A stretch of 64,000 nucleotides of DNA from Variovorax ginsengisoli (GTDB taxonomy: Bacteria; Pseudomonadota; Gammaproteobacteria; Burkholderiales; Burkholderiaceae_C): NCBI RefSeq assembly GCF_030486595.1, contig NZ_JAUJZH010000001.1, positions 62,001 through 126,000 of the forward strand, in the 5' to 3' direction. Below are positions 18,761 to 27,038 of the stretch, piece after piece; positions within the stretch are counted from its first letter, which is position 1; each line of letters opens with the position of its first letter. The position numbers and the translations under genes are program-made. The notes beneath the pieces are model-generated. The model did not search any database and was not told the DNA's origin. It worked only from the letters and a program-made list of their open reading frames with translations.

Positions 18761-19966
18761 CTACTTCGTGTTCGCACCGCCTTCGAACCACTTGCCTATC
18801 AGGGCCCGCTCGGCGTCGGTGATGCCGGTCGCGTTGTTCATCGGCATGATCTTGGTGACCACCACCTGCTGGTACACCGCCTGCGCATGCGCCGCGACCT
18901 GGTCGGCCGTGTCGAGGCGCACGTTCTTCATCTGCACCTGCGCGCCGTGGCACATGTAGCAGCGTTGCTCGAGCACCTTCTGCACATCGCCGAAGCTGAC
19001 CTTCTGCACCGCCGCGCCGGACGCCGGTGCCGCCGCCGGCTCGGGCTTCATCCAGATGATGGTCAGGCCCAGGACCGCGATGCCGAAGAGCGCGTAAGGG
19101 ATCGGGTTGCGCGCGTTGCCGAGCTTGAAGCGGTGGCGCACCACGAAGAACTGCCGGATCGCCGCGCCCCCGAGCATGATCAGCAGCAGCACGATCCAGT
19201 TGTATTTGTGGGTGTAGGTGAAGCTGTAGTGATTGCTCAGCATGGCGAACAGCACCGGCAGCGTGAAGTAGGTGTTGTGCACGCTGCGCTGCTTGCCGCG
19301 CTGGCCGTGCACCGGATCCACCGGCTTGCCTTCGCGCAGTGCCTGCACGTTCTTGCGCTGGCCGGGGATGATCCAGAAGAACACGTTGCCGCTCATTGTG
19401 GTGGCCATCATCGCGCCGACCAGCAGGAAGGCCGCCCGGCCGGCGAACCACTGGCAGGCCAGCCAGGCCGCGAAGGCGATGAAGACCGCGACCAGCACGC
19501 CGACGATGGTGTCGCCGTTCTTGCGCCGGCCGAACAGCTGGCAGATGCTGTCGTAGACCATCCAGAAGACCACGAAGAAGGCCAGCGCGACGCCGATCGC
19601 GGCGCCGGGCTGCCAGTCCATCTTGGACTTGTCGATCAGGTAGGTGCTCGCGTTCCACAGATAGGACATCGTGAACAGCGCAAAGCCCGTGAGCCAGGTC
19701 GAATAGCTCTCCCAGTACGACCAGTGCAGATGGTCGGGCAGGCGCTTGGGCGCCAGCGCGTACTTCTGCATGTTGTAGAAGCCGCCGCCGTGCACCGCCC
19801 ACTGCTCGCCACCGACGCCCTTGTCGAGCGATTCCTGGTCTTCGGGCTTCTCGAGGCTGTTGTCCAGCATCACGAAGTAGAAGGACGCGCCGATCCAGGC
19901 GACGGCCGTGATGACATGGACCCAGCGCAGGAGCAGGTTGGCCCAGTCGAGGTAGTAGCTTTCCAT
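18761..19966 (-). CDS. puuD: Membrane urate hydroxylase PuuD with cytochrome c domain
   Basis: 401 residues. About eight membrane segments cover residues 8-325, including the family stretch 'ANLLLRWVHVITAVAWIGASFYF'. The periplasmic C-terminus is a cytochrome c domain with the haem motif CYMCH at residues 336-340. PuuD oxidises urate to 5-hydroxyisourate and passes electrons to the respiratory chain, replacing soluble uricase. The gene is read towards the glycerate kinase gene. A TGTATACA site lies about 145 bp upstream of the start. Confidence 0.95.
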   Translation of the reverse strand: MESYYLDWANLLLRWVHVITAVAWIGASFYFVMLDNSLEKPEDQESLDKGVGGEQWAVHGGGFYNMQKYALAPKRLPDHLHWSYWESYSTWLTGFALFTMSYLWNASTYLIDKSKMDWQPGAAIGVALAFFVVFWMVYDSICQLFGRRKNGDTIVGVLVAVFIAFAAWLACQWFAGRAAFLLVGAMMATTMSGNVFFWIIPGQRKNVQALREGKPVDPVHGQRGKQRSVHNTYFTLPVLFAMLSNHYSFTYTHKYNWIVLLLIMLGGAAIRQFFVVRHRFKLGNARNPIPYALFGIAVLGLTIIWMKPEPAAAPASGAAVQKVSFGDVQKVLEQRCYMCHGAQVQMKNVRLDTADQVAAHAQAVYQQVVVTKIMPMNNATGITDAERALIGKWFEGGANTK

Positions 19967-20107
19967 TTGCTCTCAACCTTGTCGGCGCATGGGGGCACCG
20001 AGGTGTTCCGACCTGCTCACCACTGCGGGCGCTGTAAGCAGAGAAAGTGCCGCGAACGCAGACCCGGGGTGGAATCTCGCTCCGCTGCGGCTTGTTGTGG
20101 ACCGAAG

Positions 20108-20115
20108 TGTATACA
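20108..20115. promoter_or_regulatory. TGTATACA palindrome upstream of puuD (putative purine GntR operator)
   Basis: Sequence AAGTGTATACAATTTT. The same core occurs at 21954 and 32989, each upstream of a purine catabolism or transport gene or of the GntR gene. Palindromes with a GTATAC core are common GntR (FadR subfamily) operators; the assignment to the GntR encoded at 21992 is inference. Confidence 0.6.
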
Positions 20116-20177
20116 ATTTTAGGGGCTGGCTCGTGGATTTTGCATCGCTTGGCGTGCTGGAAAACCCTGAGCGCCCC

Positions 20178-20990
20178 TCATGCAGCCGGGAGCGATTGCA
20201 ACAATTGTGCCGCCACCGCCACCGCGATCACCTCGGGCTCCTTCCCGGTGATGCCGGGCACGCCGATCGGGCAGGTCACGCGGTCCATCTCGCCGGCGGT
20301 GAAGCCGCGCGCCTCGAGCCGGTGCCTGAAGGTCGCCCACTTGGTCTTGCTGCCGATCAGGCCGATGTAGGGCAGGTCGTCGCGCTCGCGCAGCCGCTTG
20401 AGGCAGGCGATCACGATGTCCAGGTCTTCGGCATGGCTGAAGCTCATGATCAGCACGCGCGAGCCCGGCGCCAGCTGCGCCACCGCCTGCTGCACCGGAT
20501 CGGAATGCTCGGTCTCGATCTGCGCCGGCAGTTCGGCCGGGAAGACACCGTCCCGGCTGTCGATCCAGCGCACCGCGAACGGCAACGTCGCCAGCAGCCG
20601 CGCCAGCGCCGCGCCCACGTGGCCGCCACCGAACAGCGCGACCGGCGCCAGCTGCGCCAGCAGTTCGGACTGCAGCGAAGCCGCGTCGTCGGCATCGATC
20701 AGCTGGTAGGACAGGAACACCACGCCGCCGCAGCACTGGCCCAGGCTCGGGCCCAGCGGATAGCGCCGCACACCCTCGATCGGCGGGCCGCCGGCCAGCC
20801 AGGCGCGGGCCTCGTCGGTGGCCTGGAATTCGAGCTGGCCGCCGCCGATGGTGGCCGTCAGCCCGTCGGGCCAGACCGCCATCCAGGTGCCGGCCTCGCG
20901 GGGGGCTGAGCCCTGGGTCGAGGCGACGCGCACCAGCACGCCGCGCTGACGCTGCAGGCGAAGCAGCAATTCGTCGACGGCGCCGGTCAT
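20178..20990 (-). CDS. xdhC: Xanthine dehydrogenase accessory protein XdhC
   Basis: 270 residues, ATG at 20990. The N-terminal XdhC domain has 'LVRVASTQGSAPREAGTWMAV' and 'SLGQCCGGVVFL' (the conserved CCGG), and the C-terminal Rossmann domain begins at 'VALFGGGHVGAALA'. XdhC binds and sulphurates molybdenum cofactor and inserts it into xanthine dehydrogenase, which makes urate from xanthine. The structural genes xdhA and xdhB are not in this window. It is transcribed towards puuD. Confidence 0.93.
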   Translation of the reverse strand: MTGAVDELLLRLQRQRGVLVRVASTQGSAPREAGTWMAVWPDGLTATIGGGQLEFQATDEARAWLAGGPPIEGVRRYPLGPSLGQCCGGVVFLSYQLIDADDAASLQSELLAQLAPVALFGGGHVGAALARLLATLPFAVRWIDSRDGVFPAELPAQIETEHSDPVQQAVAQLAPGSRVLIMSFSHAEDLDIVIACLKRLRERDDLPYIGLIGSKTKWATFRHRLEARGFTAGEMDRVTCPIGVPGITGKEPEVIAVAVAAQLLQSLPAA

Positions 20991-21043
20991 GTGGGATACC
21001 TCCGGTTGCGCGGCGCCCGGCCGGGCACGGTATAAACCCGCCG

Positions 21044-21544
21044 ATGCAATTTCAGACCATTTCGCGCCGTCTCGCCCTGGCGGCCGCCCTCCTCGCCAGC
21101 CTCTGGCTGGCCGGCTGCAGCACCGCACCGACCGGCGCCGTGCCGGGCCAACTCAGCAGCGCCCGTCCCGAGCCCGCCGACCACAGCCGTGGCAAGCCGC
21201 GGGCATCGAACGCCGCCACGGCGCGCGACTATCGCAAGGACGCCGCCCGCCACGTCTACGAGATCAACAAGGACCGGATCTACGGCGGCAAGCTGCCGCC
21301 CTTGCTCTACGCGGTGGGCACGCTGCAGGTCAACCTCGATGCCGACGGCAGGGTGCTCTCGATGCACTGGATGCGGGCGCCGACGCACGCGCCCGAGGTG
21401 ATCGCCGAGATCGAGCGCACGGTGCTCATGGACGCGCCCTACCCGGCAGCGACGCGGCTCGGCAAGGTGACCTGGACCGACACCTGGTTGTGGGACGAAG
21501 GCGGTCATTTCCAACTCGATACCCTGAGCGAAGGCCAGCAGTAG
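21044..21544 (+). CDS. Small lipoprotein with a TonB C-terminal-like domain
   Basis: 166 residues. The leader 'LALAAALLASLWLAGCSTAP' ends in the lipobox LAGC. The C-terminal half ('LPPLLYAVGTLQVNLDADGRVLSMHWMR', then 'IERTVLMDAPYPAATRLGKV') resembles the periplasmic domain of TonB/energy-transducer proteins, without an N-terminal TonB anchor. It may be an outer-membrane or periplasmic lipoprotein of unknown function. It is divergent from xdhC and convergent with hiuH; nothing links it directly to purines except position. Confidence 0.7.
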   Translation: MQFQTISRRLALAAALLASLWLAGCSTAPTGAVPGQLSSARPEPADHSRGKPRASNAATARDYRKDAARHVYEINKDRIYGGKLPPLLYAVGTLQVNLDADGRVLSMHWMRAPTHAPEVIAEIERTVLMDAPYPAATRLGKVTWTDTWLWDEGGHFQLDTLSEGQQ

Positions 21545-21545
21545 G

Positions 21546-21908
21546 TCACGAGCCCCGGTAGGTGGAGTAGCTCCACGGGCTCACCAAAAGCGGCACGTGG
21601 TAGTGCTGGTCGGTGTGCGCCACGCCGAAATCGAGCGCCACGCGATTGAGAAAATTCGGCTCGGGCAAGGTCACGCCGCGGGCCTTGAAATAGCCCGCGA
21701 CATCGAACACCAGCCGGTAGGTCCCGACCTTCAGCGTGCTGTTGTCGTACAGCGGGCCGTCGCTGCGGCCGTCGGCGTTCAGCGTGAATCGCCGCACCAG
21801 CGTGGCGCGGGCGTCCTCGCCGGTGCCGTCGGTCGTGAACAGCGCCACCTCCATGCCGGCGGCGGGACTGCCGTGCATGGTGTCCAGTACGTGAGTGCTC
21901 AGGCCCAT
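21546..21908 (-). CDS. hiuH: 5-hydroxyisourate hydrolase (transthyretin-like)
   Basis: 120 residues. The start 'MGLSTHVLDTMHGSPAAGM' holds the catalytic His of the family, 'HYHVPLLVSPWSYSTYRGS' ends with the diagnostic YRGS tetrapeptide. It hydrolyses 5-hydroxyisourate, the product of PuuD, to OHCU, the substrate of the UraD domain encoded further on. No periplasmic leader is present. It is divergent from the GntR gene, with a TGTATACA site 46 bp upstream of its start codon. Confidence 0.96.
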   Translation of the reverse strand: MGLSTHVLDTMHGSPAAGMEVALFTTDGTGEDARATLVRRFTLNADGRSDGPLYDNSTLKVGTYRLVFDVAGYFKARGVTLPEPNFLNRVALDFGVAHTDQHYHVPLLVSPWSYSTYRGS

Positions 21909-21953
21909 CGATCTGCTCCTTCAATGCATTGGGGAAATTACGGTCGACAAAAG

Positions 21954-21961
21954 TGTATACA
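21954..21961. promoter_or_regulatory. TGTATACA palindrome between hiuH and the GntR gene
   Basis: Sequence AAAAGTGTATACAGTTCTGG. It lies 46 bp before hiuH and 31 bp before the GntR start at 21992, a position that allows control of both and autoregulation. Matches the site at 20108 over AAGTGTATACARTT. Confidence 0.65.
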
Positions 21962-21991
21962 GTTCTGGGCTTTGGGTCTATCATCAAAAAC

Positions 21992-22657
21992 ATGGACTCG
22001 ACCACCACCCGCGCGATCGTCGACGCACTCACCAAAGCCATTGTGGAGCACCGGCTGCAGCCCGGCAGCAAGCTGGCCGAACAGAAGCTGGCCGACCACT
22101 TCGGCGTCTCGCGCACGCTGGTGCGGCAGGCGCTGTTCCAGCTGTCGCAGAACAAGCTGATCCGCCTCGAACCCGCGCGCGGGGCCTTCGTGGCGGCGCC
22201 TGCGGTCGACGAGGCCAGGCAGGTCTTCGCGGTGCGCCGCATGCTCGAGGCCGAGATGACGCGCGCCTTCGTGCGCAGCGTCACGCCGGCCAAGATCAAG
22301 GCGCTCAAGGAACACGTCGCGCTCGAGAAGGCGGCGGTCTCGGGCGAGGACATCTCGGGCCGCACCGAGTTGCTCGGCGACTTCCACGTGCGCATGGCCG
22401 AGCTGATGGGCAACACGGTGCTGGCCCAGATCCTCGGCGAGCTGATCTCGCGCTGCGCGCTGATCACGCTGATGTACCAGAGCGCCACCGCGGCCGAGCA
22501 CTCGAACGACGAGCACGCCGACATCGTCAAGGCCCTGGCCGCCAAGGACGAGGAGCGCGCCGTGCGCCTCATGACCGAGCACCTCGAGCACGTCGAGGCC
22601 AACCTCACCTTCGACCGCAAGGTTCCCACCCACGACATCACATTGGCGCTGGCCTGA
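21992..22657 (+). CDS. FadR-type GntR regulator of purine/urate catabolism
   Basis: 221 residues, ATG at 21992. The winged helix is at about residues 10-75 ('LAEQKLADHFGVSRTLVRQALFQL'), then an FCD domain with the three expected histidine ligand positions ('GDFHVRM', 'DEHADIV', 'TEHLEHVE'). It is the first gene of the rightward operon with puuE, uraD-allC and an M20 hydrolase; puuE follows after 5 bp. It probably binds TGTATACA and responds to urate, allantoin or allantoate; this effector range is inference from context. Confidence 0.9.
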   Translation: MDSTTTRAIVDALTKAIVEHRLQPGSKLAEQKLADHFGVSRTLVRQALFQLSQNKLIRLEPARGAFVAAPAVDEARQVFAVRRMLEAEMTRAFVRSVTPAKIKALKEHVALEKAAVSGEDISGRTELLGDFHVRMAELMGNTVLAQILGELISRCALITLMYQSATAAEHSNDEHADIVKALAAKDEERAVRLMTEHLEHVEANLTFDRKVPTHDITLALA

Positions 22658-22662
22658 CACCC

Positions 22663-23613
22663 ATGAGCATCTACGACAGCACTCTGCCCTACCCGCGCGA
22701 CCTCATCGGCTACGGCCGCAATCCGCCGCACGCCCAATGGCCCGGCCGGGCCCGCATCGCGGTCCAGTTCGTCCTCAACTACGAGGAAGGCGGCGAGAAC
22801 TGCGTGCTGCACGGCGACGCCGGCAGCGAGCAGTTCCTCTCCGAGATGTTCAATCCCGCGAGCTATCCCGAGCGCCACATCAGCATGGAAGGGATCTACG
22901 AATACGGCTCGCGCGCCGGCGTCTGGCGCATCCTGCGCGAGTTCGAGAAGCGCGGCCTGCCGCTGACCGTGTTCGGCGTCGGCATGGCGCTCGCGCGCTA
23001 TCCCGAGCTGGCCTCGGCCTTCAAGGAACTGGGCCACGAGATCGCCTGCCACGGCTGGCGCTGGATCCACTACCAGAACCTCGACGAAGCCACCGAGCGC
23101 GAACACATGCGCCTCGGCATGGAAGCCATCGAGAAGCTCACCGGCGAACGCGCGCTCGGCTGGTACACCGGCCGCGACAGCCCGCGCACGCGCCGCCTGG
23201 TGGCCGACTACGGCGGCTTCGAATACGACAGCGACTACTACGGCGACGACCTGCCCTTCTGGATGAAAGTGCAGAAGACCGACGGCGCGGTGGTGCCGCA
23301 GCTCATCGTGCCCTACACGCTCGACTGCAACGACATGCGCTTCGCGCTGCCGCAGGGCTACTCGCACGCCGACCCCTTCTTCCAGTACATGAAGGACAGC
23401 TTCGACGCCCTCTACGCCGAAGGCGACGAGGCGCCGAAGATGATGAGCATCGGCATGCACTGCCGGCTGCTCGGCCGACCTGGGCGCATCACCGCGCTGC
23501 AGCGCTTCCTCGATCACATCGCCACCCACGACCGGGTCTGGGTCTGTAGTCGGCTCGACATCGCGCGGCACTGGAAGGCGACGCATCCCTACGCCACTCG
23601 CCAAGGAGACTGA
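22663..23613 (+). CDS. puuE: Allantoinase PuuE (polysaccharide deacetylase family)
   Basis: 316 residues. The N-terminus 'YPRDLIGYGRNPPHAQWPGRARIAVQFVLNYEEGGE' is diagnostic for the PuuE branch of NodB-fold hydrolases, unrelated to the amidohydrolase AllB. 'EIACHGWRWIHYQ' carries the conserved His, and 'WYTGRDSPRTRRLV' is also typical. It hydrolyses allantoin to allantoate without a metal cofactor. It starts 5 bp after the GntR gene and ends 1 bp before the next ATG, in one operon. Confidence 0.95.
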   Translation: MSIYDSTLPYPRDLIGYGRNPPHAQWPGRARIAVQFVLNYEEGGENCVLHGDAGSEQFLSEMFNPASYPERHISMEGIYEYGSRAGVWRILREFEKRGLPLTVFGVGMALARYPELASAFKELGHEIACHGWRWIHYQNLDEATEREHMRLGMEAIEKLTGERALGWYTGRDSPRTRRLVADYGGFEYDSDYYGDDLPFWMKVQKTDGAVVPQLIVPYTLDCNDMRFALPQGYSHADPFFQYMKDSFDALYAEGDEAPKMMSIGMHCRLLGRPGRITALQRFLDHIATHDRVWVCSRLDIARHWKATHPYATRQGD

Positions 23614-23614
23614 C

Positions 23615-25393
23615 ATGGCGCTCACCATCGACCAACTCAACACGGCATCGGCCGACGAAGCCGTCGCGCTGCTCGAAGGCGTCTACGAGCATTCGCCATG
23701 GATCGCGGCGCGATCGCTGGTGTCGCGGCCGTTCCGGTCGCTGCCGCACCTGAAGCACGCGCTGGTGCAGGCCGTGACCCATGCCTCGCGCGCAGAGCAG
23801 CTCGGCCTGATCCGTGCCCACCCTGAACTCGCCGGCAAGGCGATGGTCAGCAAGAGCCTCACGGCGGAATCGACCAACGAGCAGAACAAGGCCGGCCTGA
23901 CCGATTGCACGCCGGAAGAGTTTGCGAAGATCCAGCAGCTCAACGCCGACTACAACGCCAAGTTCGGCTTTCCGTTCATCCTCGCGGTGCGCGGCCCGCG
24001 CGGCACCGGTCTTGCCAAGCGCGAGATCATCGACACCTTCGAGCGCCGGCTGCATCACCATCCCGACTTCGAACTCGGCGAGGCGCTGCGCAACATCCAC
24101 CGCATCGCCGAGATCCGGCTGGACGACAAGTTCGACGCCGCGCCCTCGCTCGGCAACGAGGTCTGGGATTGGCACGAGAAGCTCTCGGTCCACACCGACC
24201 CGGGCTATGCCGAGAAAGGCCAGCTCACCGTCACCTACCTCACCGACGCGCACCGCGCCTGCGCTGCGCAGATCGCGGCCGACATGCGCGAGGCCGGCTT
24301 CGACAGCGTGCAGATCGATGCGGTCGGCAACGTGGTCGGCCGCTACGAGGGCGCCACGCCCGGCGCCCGCGCACTGCTCACGGGCTCGCACTACGACACG
24401 GTGCGCAATGGCGGCAAGTACGACGGCCGGCTCGGCATCTTCGTGCCGATGGCCTGCGTGCGCGAGCTCAAGCGGCAGAACCGCCGCCTGCCTTTTGCCT
24501 TCGAGGTGGTGGGCTTCGCCGAAGAGGAAGGCCAGCGCTACAAGGCCACCTTCCTGGGCTCCGGCGCGCTGATCGGCCACTTCGACGACCGCTGGCTCGA
24601 CCAGAAGGACGCCGACGGCATCACGATGCGCGAGGCCCGCCGCCATGCGGGCCTGAAGGACGAAGACATCCCCGCGCTGCAGCGCGATCCTTCGAAGTAC
24701 CTGGGCTTCGTCGAAGTCCACATCGAGCAGGGGCCGGTGCTGACCGAGCTCGATCTTCCGCTCGGGATCGTGACCTCGATCAACGGCAGCGTGCGCTATG
24801 TCGGCGAAGTCATCGGCATGGCCAGCCACGCCGGCACCACGCCGATGGACCGTCGCCGCGACGCCGCGGCCGCCGTGGCCGAGCTGATCCTGTTCGCAGA
24901 GCAGCGCGCCGCCAAGGACGGCGACTCGGTCGCCACGGTCGGCATGCTCGAAGTGCCGAACGGCTCGATCAACGTGGTGCCCGGGCGCTGCAAGTTCAGC
25001 CTCGACCTGCGGGCGCCTAACAACGAACAGCGCGATGCACTGGCCAACGACGTGGTGGCGGCACTGAAGGACATCTGCGAGCGCCGCAGCGTGCGCCACA
25101 CGCTCGAGGAAACCATGCGCGCCGCGGCCGCGCCCAGCGCACCCGAATGGCAGCGGCGCTGGGAGCAGGCGGTCGACACGCTCGGCGTGCCGCTCTTTCG
25201 CATGCCCAGCGGCGCCGGCCACGACGCGATGAAGCTGCACGAGGTGATGCCGCAGGCCATGCTCTTCGTGCGTGGCATCAACTCCGGCATCAGCCACAAC
25301 CCGCTCGAATCGAGCACCAACGACGACATGCAGCTGGCGGTGCAGGCTTTCCAGCTGCTGCTCGACAACCTCGCCACCGAACCGGCCCTCTGA
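23615..25393 (+). CDS. Bifunctional OHCU decarboxylase (UraD) - allantoate amidohydrolase (AllC-like) fusion
   Basis: 592 residues. Residues 1 to about 168 are OHCU decarboxylase: 'RAHPELAGKAMVSKSLTAESTNEQ' (catalytic HPEL) and 'FGFPFILAVRG', giving S-allantoin. Residues about 175-592 are an M20-type Zn hydrolase of the AllC/hydantoinase group: 'GSHYDTVRNGGKYDGRLG', 'EEEGQR', 'VEVHIEQGPVL', 'SHAGTTPMDRRRDA', 'MPSGAGHDAM'. That half would release ammonia and carbon dioxide from allantoate. The two activities flank PuuE in the pathway. A good ribosome site (AAGGAGA) precedes the start. The next gene begins 1 bp after the stop. Confidence 0.93.
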   Translation: MALTIDQLNTASADEAVALLEGVYEHSPWIAARSLVSRPFRSLPHLKHALVQAVTHASRAEQLGLIRAHPELAGKAMVSKSLTAESTNEQNKAGLTDCTPEEFAKIQQLNADYNAKFGFPFILAVRGPRGTGLAKREIIDTFERRLHHHPDFELGEALRNIHRIAEIRLDDKFDAAPSLGNEVWDWHEKLSVHTDPGYAEKGQLTVTYLTDAHRACAAQIAADMREAGFDSVQIDAVGNVVGRYEGATPGARALLTGSHYDTVRNGGKYDGRLGIFVPMACVRELKRQNRRLPFAFEVVGFAEEEGQRYKATFLGSGALIGHFDDRWLDQKDADGITMREARRHAGLKDEDIPALQRDPSKYLGFVEVHIEQGPVLTELDLPLGIVTSINGSVRYVGEVIGMASHAGTTPMDRRRDAAAAVAELILFAEQRAAKDGDSVATVGMLEVPNGSINVVPGRCKFSLDLRAPNNEQRDALANDVVAALKDICERRSVRHTLEETMRAAAAPSAPEWQRRWEQAVDTLGVPLFRMPSGAGHDAMKLHEVMPQAMLFVRGINSGISHNPLESSTNDDMQLAVQAFQLLLDNLATEPAL

Positions 25394-25394
25394 C

Positions 25395-26621
25395 ATGACC
25401 GACTACACCAAACTCGACGCCTGGATCGATGCCCATTTCGACGAGGAAGTGCGCTTCCTGCAGGAGCTGGTGCGCGTGCCGACCGACACCCCGCCCGGCA
25501 ACAACGCGCCGCATGCCGAGCGCACCGCCGAGCTGATCCAGGCCTTCGGCTTCGAGGCCGAGAAACACGCCGTGCCCGCCCAGGAAGTGAAGGACTACGG
25601 CCTCGAATCGATCACCAACCTGATCGTGCGGCGCAAGTACGGCAACGGGGGCCGGACGGTGGCCCTCAACGCCCACGGCGACGTCGTGCCGCCCGGCGAA
25701 GGCTGGACCCACGACCCCTACGGCGGCGAGATCGACGGCGGCAGCCTCTACGGCCGCGCCGCGGCGGTGAGCAAGAGCGACTTCGCGAGCTTCACCTTCG
25801 CCGTGCGTGCGCTCGAAGCCGTCGCCAAGCCAGCCAAGGGCAGCGTCGAGCTGCACTTCACCTACGACGAGGAATTCGGCGGAATCCTGGGCCCGGGCTG
25901 GCTGCTCGCACAAGGCCTCACCAAGCCGGACCTGATGATCGCGGCCGGCTTCAGCTACGAAGTGGTCACGGCCCACAACGGCTGCCTGCAGATGGAAGTC
26001 ACGGTGCACGGCAAGATGGCGCATGCGGCGATCCCGACCACCGGTGTCGATGCGCTGCAGGGCGCGGTCCACATCCTCAACGCGCTCTATGCGCAGAACA
26101 CGCTCTACCAGCAGGTGACGTCGAAGGTCGAGGGCATCACGCACCCCTATCTCAACGTCGGCCGCATCGAGGGCGGCACCAACACCAACGTCGTGCCCGG
26201 CAAGGTGGTCTTCAAGCTCGACCGCCGGATGATCCCCGAGGAGAACCCGGTCGAGGTCGAGGCCACGATCCGCAAGGTCATCGCCGATGCCGCCGCGCAG
26301 ATGCCCGGCATCACGGTCGACATCAAGCGCATGCTGCTCGCCAATTCGATGAAGCCGCTGGCCGGCAACAAGCCGCTGGTCGACGCGATCCAGAAGCACG
26401 GCCAGGAACTCTTCGGCGAGCCGATCAAGGCGATGGGCACCCCGCTCTACACCGACGTCCGGCTGTACGGCGAAGCCGGCATCCCGGGCGTGATCTACGG
26501 CGCCGGTCCGCGCACCGTGCTCGAGTCGCATGCCAAGCGCAACGACGAACGCGTGGTGCTCGAAGACCTGCGGCGCGCCACCAAGGTCATCGCACGCACG
26601 CTGAGCGATCTGCTCTGCTGA
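25395..26621 (+). CDS. M20 family metallohydrolase at the end of the purine operon
   Basis: 408 residues, ATG at 25395. ArgE/DapE-type fold: 'ALNAHGDVVPP' (metal His/Asp), 'YDEEFGGILGPG' (catalytic Glu pair), dimerisation-domain 'GKMAHAAIPTTGVDA'. The usual GRGxxDxKG segment reads 'GRAAAVSKSD', a departure at the bridging Asp. The family cleaves amide or peptide bonds. As the last gene of the allantoin operon it might act on ureidoglycolate/ureidoglycine or another N-carbamoyl compound, but an unrelated N-acyl hydrolase is equally possible. Confidence 0.85.
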   Translation: MTDYTKLDAWIDAHFDEEVRFLQELVRVPTDTPPGNNAPHAERTAELIQAFGFEAEKHAVPAQEVKDYGLESITNLIVRRKYGNGGRTVALNAHGDVVPPGEGWTHDPYGGEIDGGSLYGRAAAVSKSDFASFTFAVRALEAVAKPAKGSVELHFTYDEEFGGILGPGWLLAQGLTKPDLMIAAGFSYEVVTAHNGCLQMEVTVHGKMAHAAIPTTGVDALQGAVHILNALYAQNTLYQQVTSKVEGITHPYLNVGRIEGGTNTNVVPGKVVFKLDRRMIPEENPVEVEATIRKVIADAAAQMPGITVDIKRMLLANSMKPLAGNKPLVDAIQKHGQELFGEPIKAMGTPLYTDVRLYGEAGIPGVIYGAGPRTVLESHAKRNDERVVLEDLRRATKVIARTLSDLLC

Positions 26622-26624
26622 GAG

Positions 26625-26749
26625 CTTGCGGGACAGACCAACAAACTGCGCAGCAGTTTTTGCTCTGTCCTCAACTGATCAGAACGCCTTGCGGGACAGA
26701 CCAAGAAAACCGCGTCAGCGGTTTTTTGCTCTGTCCTCAACTGATCAGA
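26625..26749. terminator. Tandem pair of similar terminator hairpins with different stems
   Basis: Unit 1 (26625-26683) and unit 2 (26688-26749) share CTTGCGGGACAGACCAA at the left and TTGCTCTGTCCTCAACTGAT at the right, but their inner stems differ: AAACTG/CAGTTTTT in unit 1 and AAAACCG/CGGTTTTTT in unit 2. Each stem stays base-paired. GGACAGA pairs with TCTGTCC as an outer stem in both. Placed directly after the purine operon stop, they fit Rho-independent terminators; the conserved flanks suggest a repeat family. Confidence 0.75.
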
Positions 26750-27038
26750 TGTCCCCTATCTGGCAAGGACCGTGAGGCCATTGGTTGAGCCTCGCGTCCC
26801 TGCCCGATACACTTGACCCATGCACGCCCCCGCCCGCTTCCAGAACCACGCCGCTCTCGCGCGGCCGTCGTTTTCTGCGCGCGCGGCAGGTCTGCAGCAG
26901 ACGCCCGCACATTCCTAAGCCCGGCGGCCGCTTCCCTCCCCCATTTAGCGCAACCATCGACCGCCGGGCACCCCCCTCGCGCGTCGCGGTGCCTGCCCGT
27001 TGCTTCGGGCGGCCCGCATTCGACTGGAGTGCGTCCCC
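26750..27038. other. Gene-free interval upstream of the rnk-like gene
   Basis: No convincing gene. Both strands are open over stretches but with composition and no motif that I recognise. The last bases hold a Shine-Dalgarno-like GGAG before the start at 27039. A promoter for the rnk-like gene is expected here but I cannot place it. Confidence 0.4.

Noticed and set aside
17186..20122. Long plus-strand frame (about 980 codons) across PAP2, glycerate kinase and puuD
   Set aside because: Antisense shadow; the minus strand has three recognisable enzymes here.
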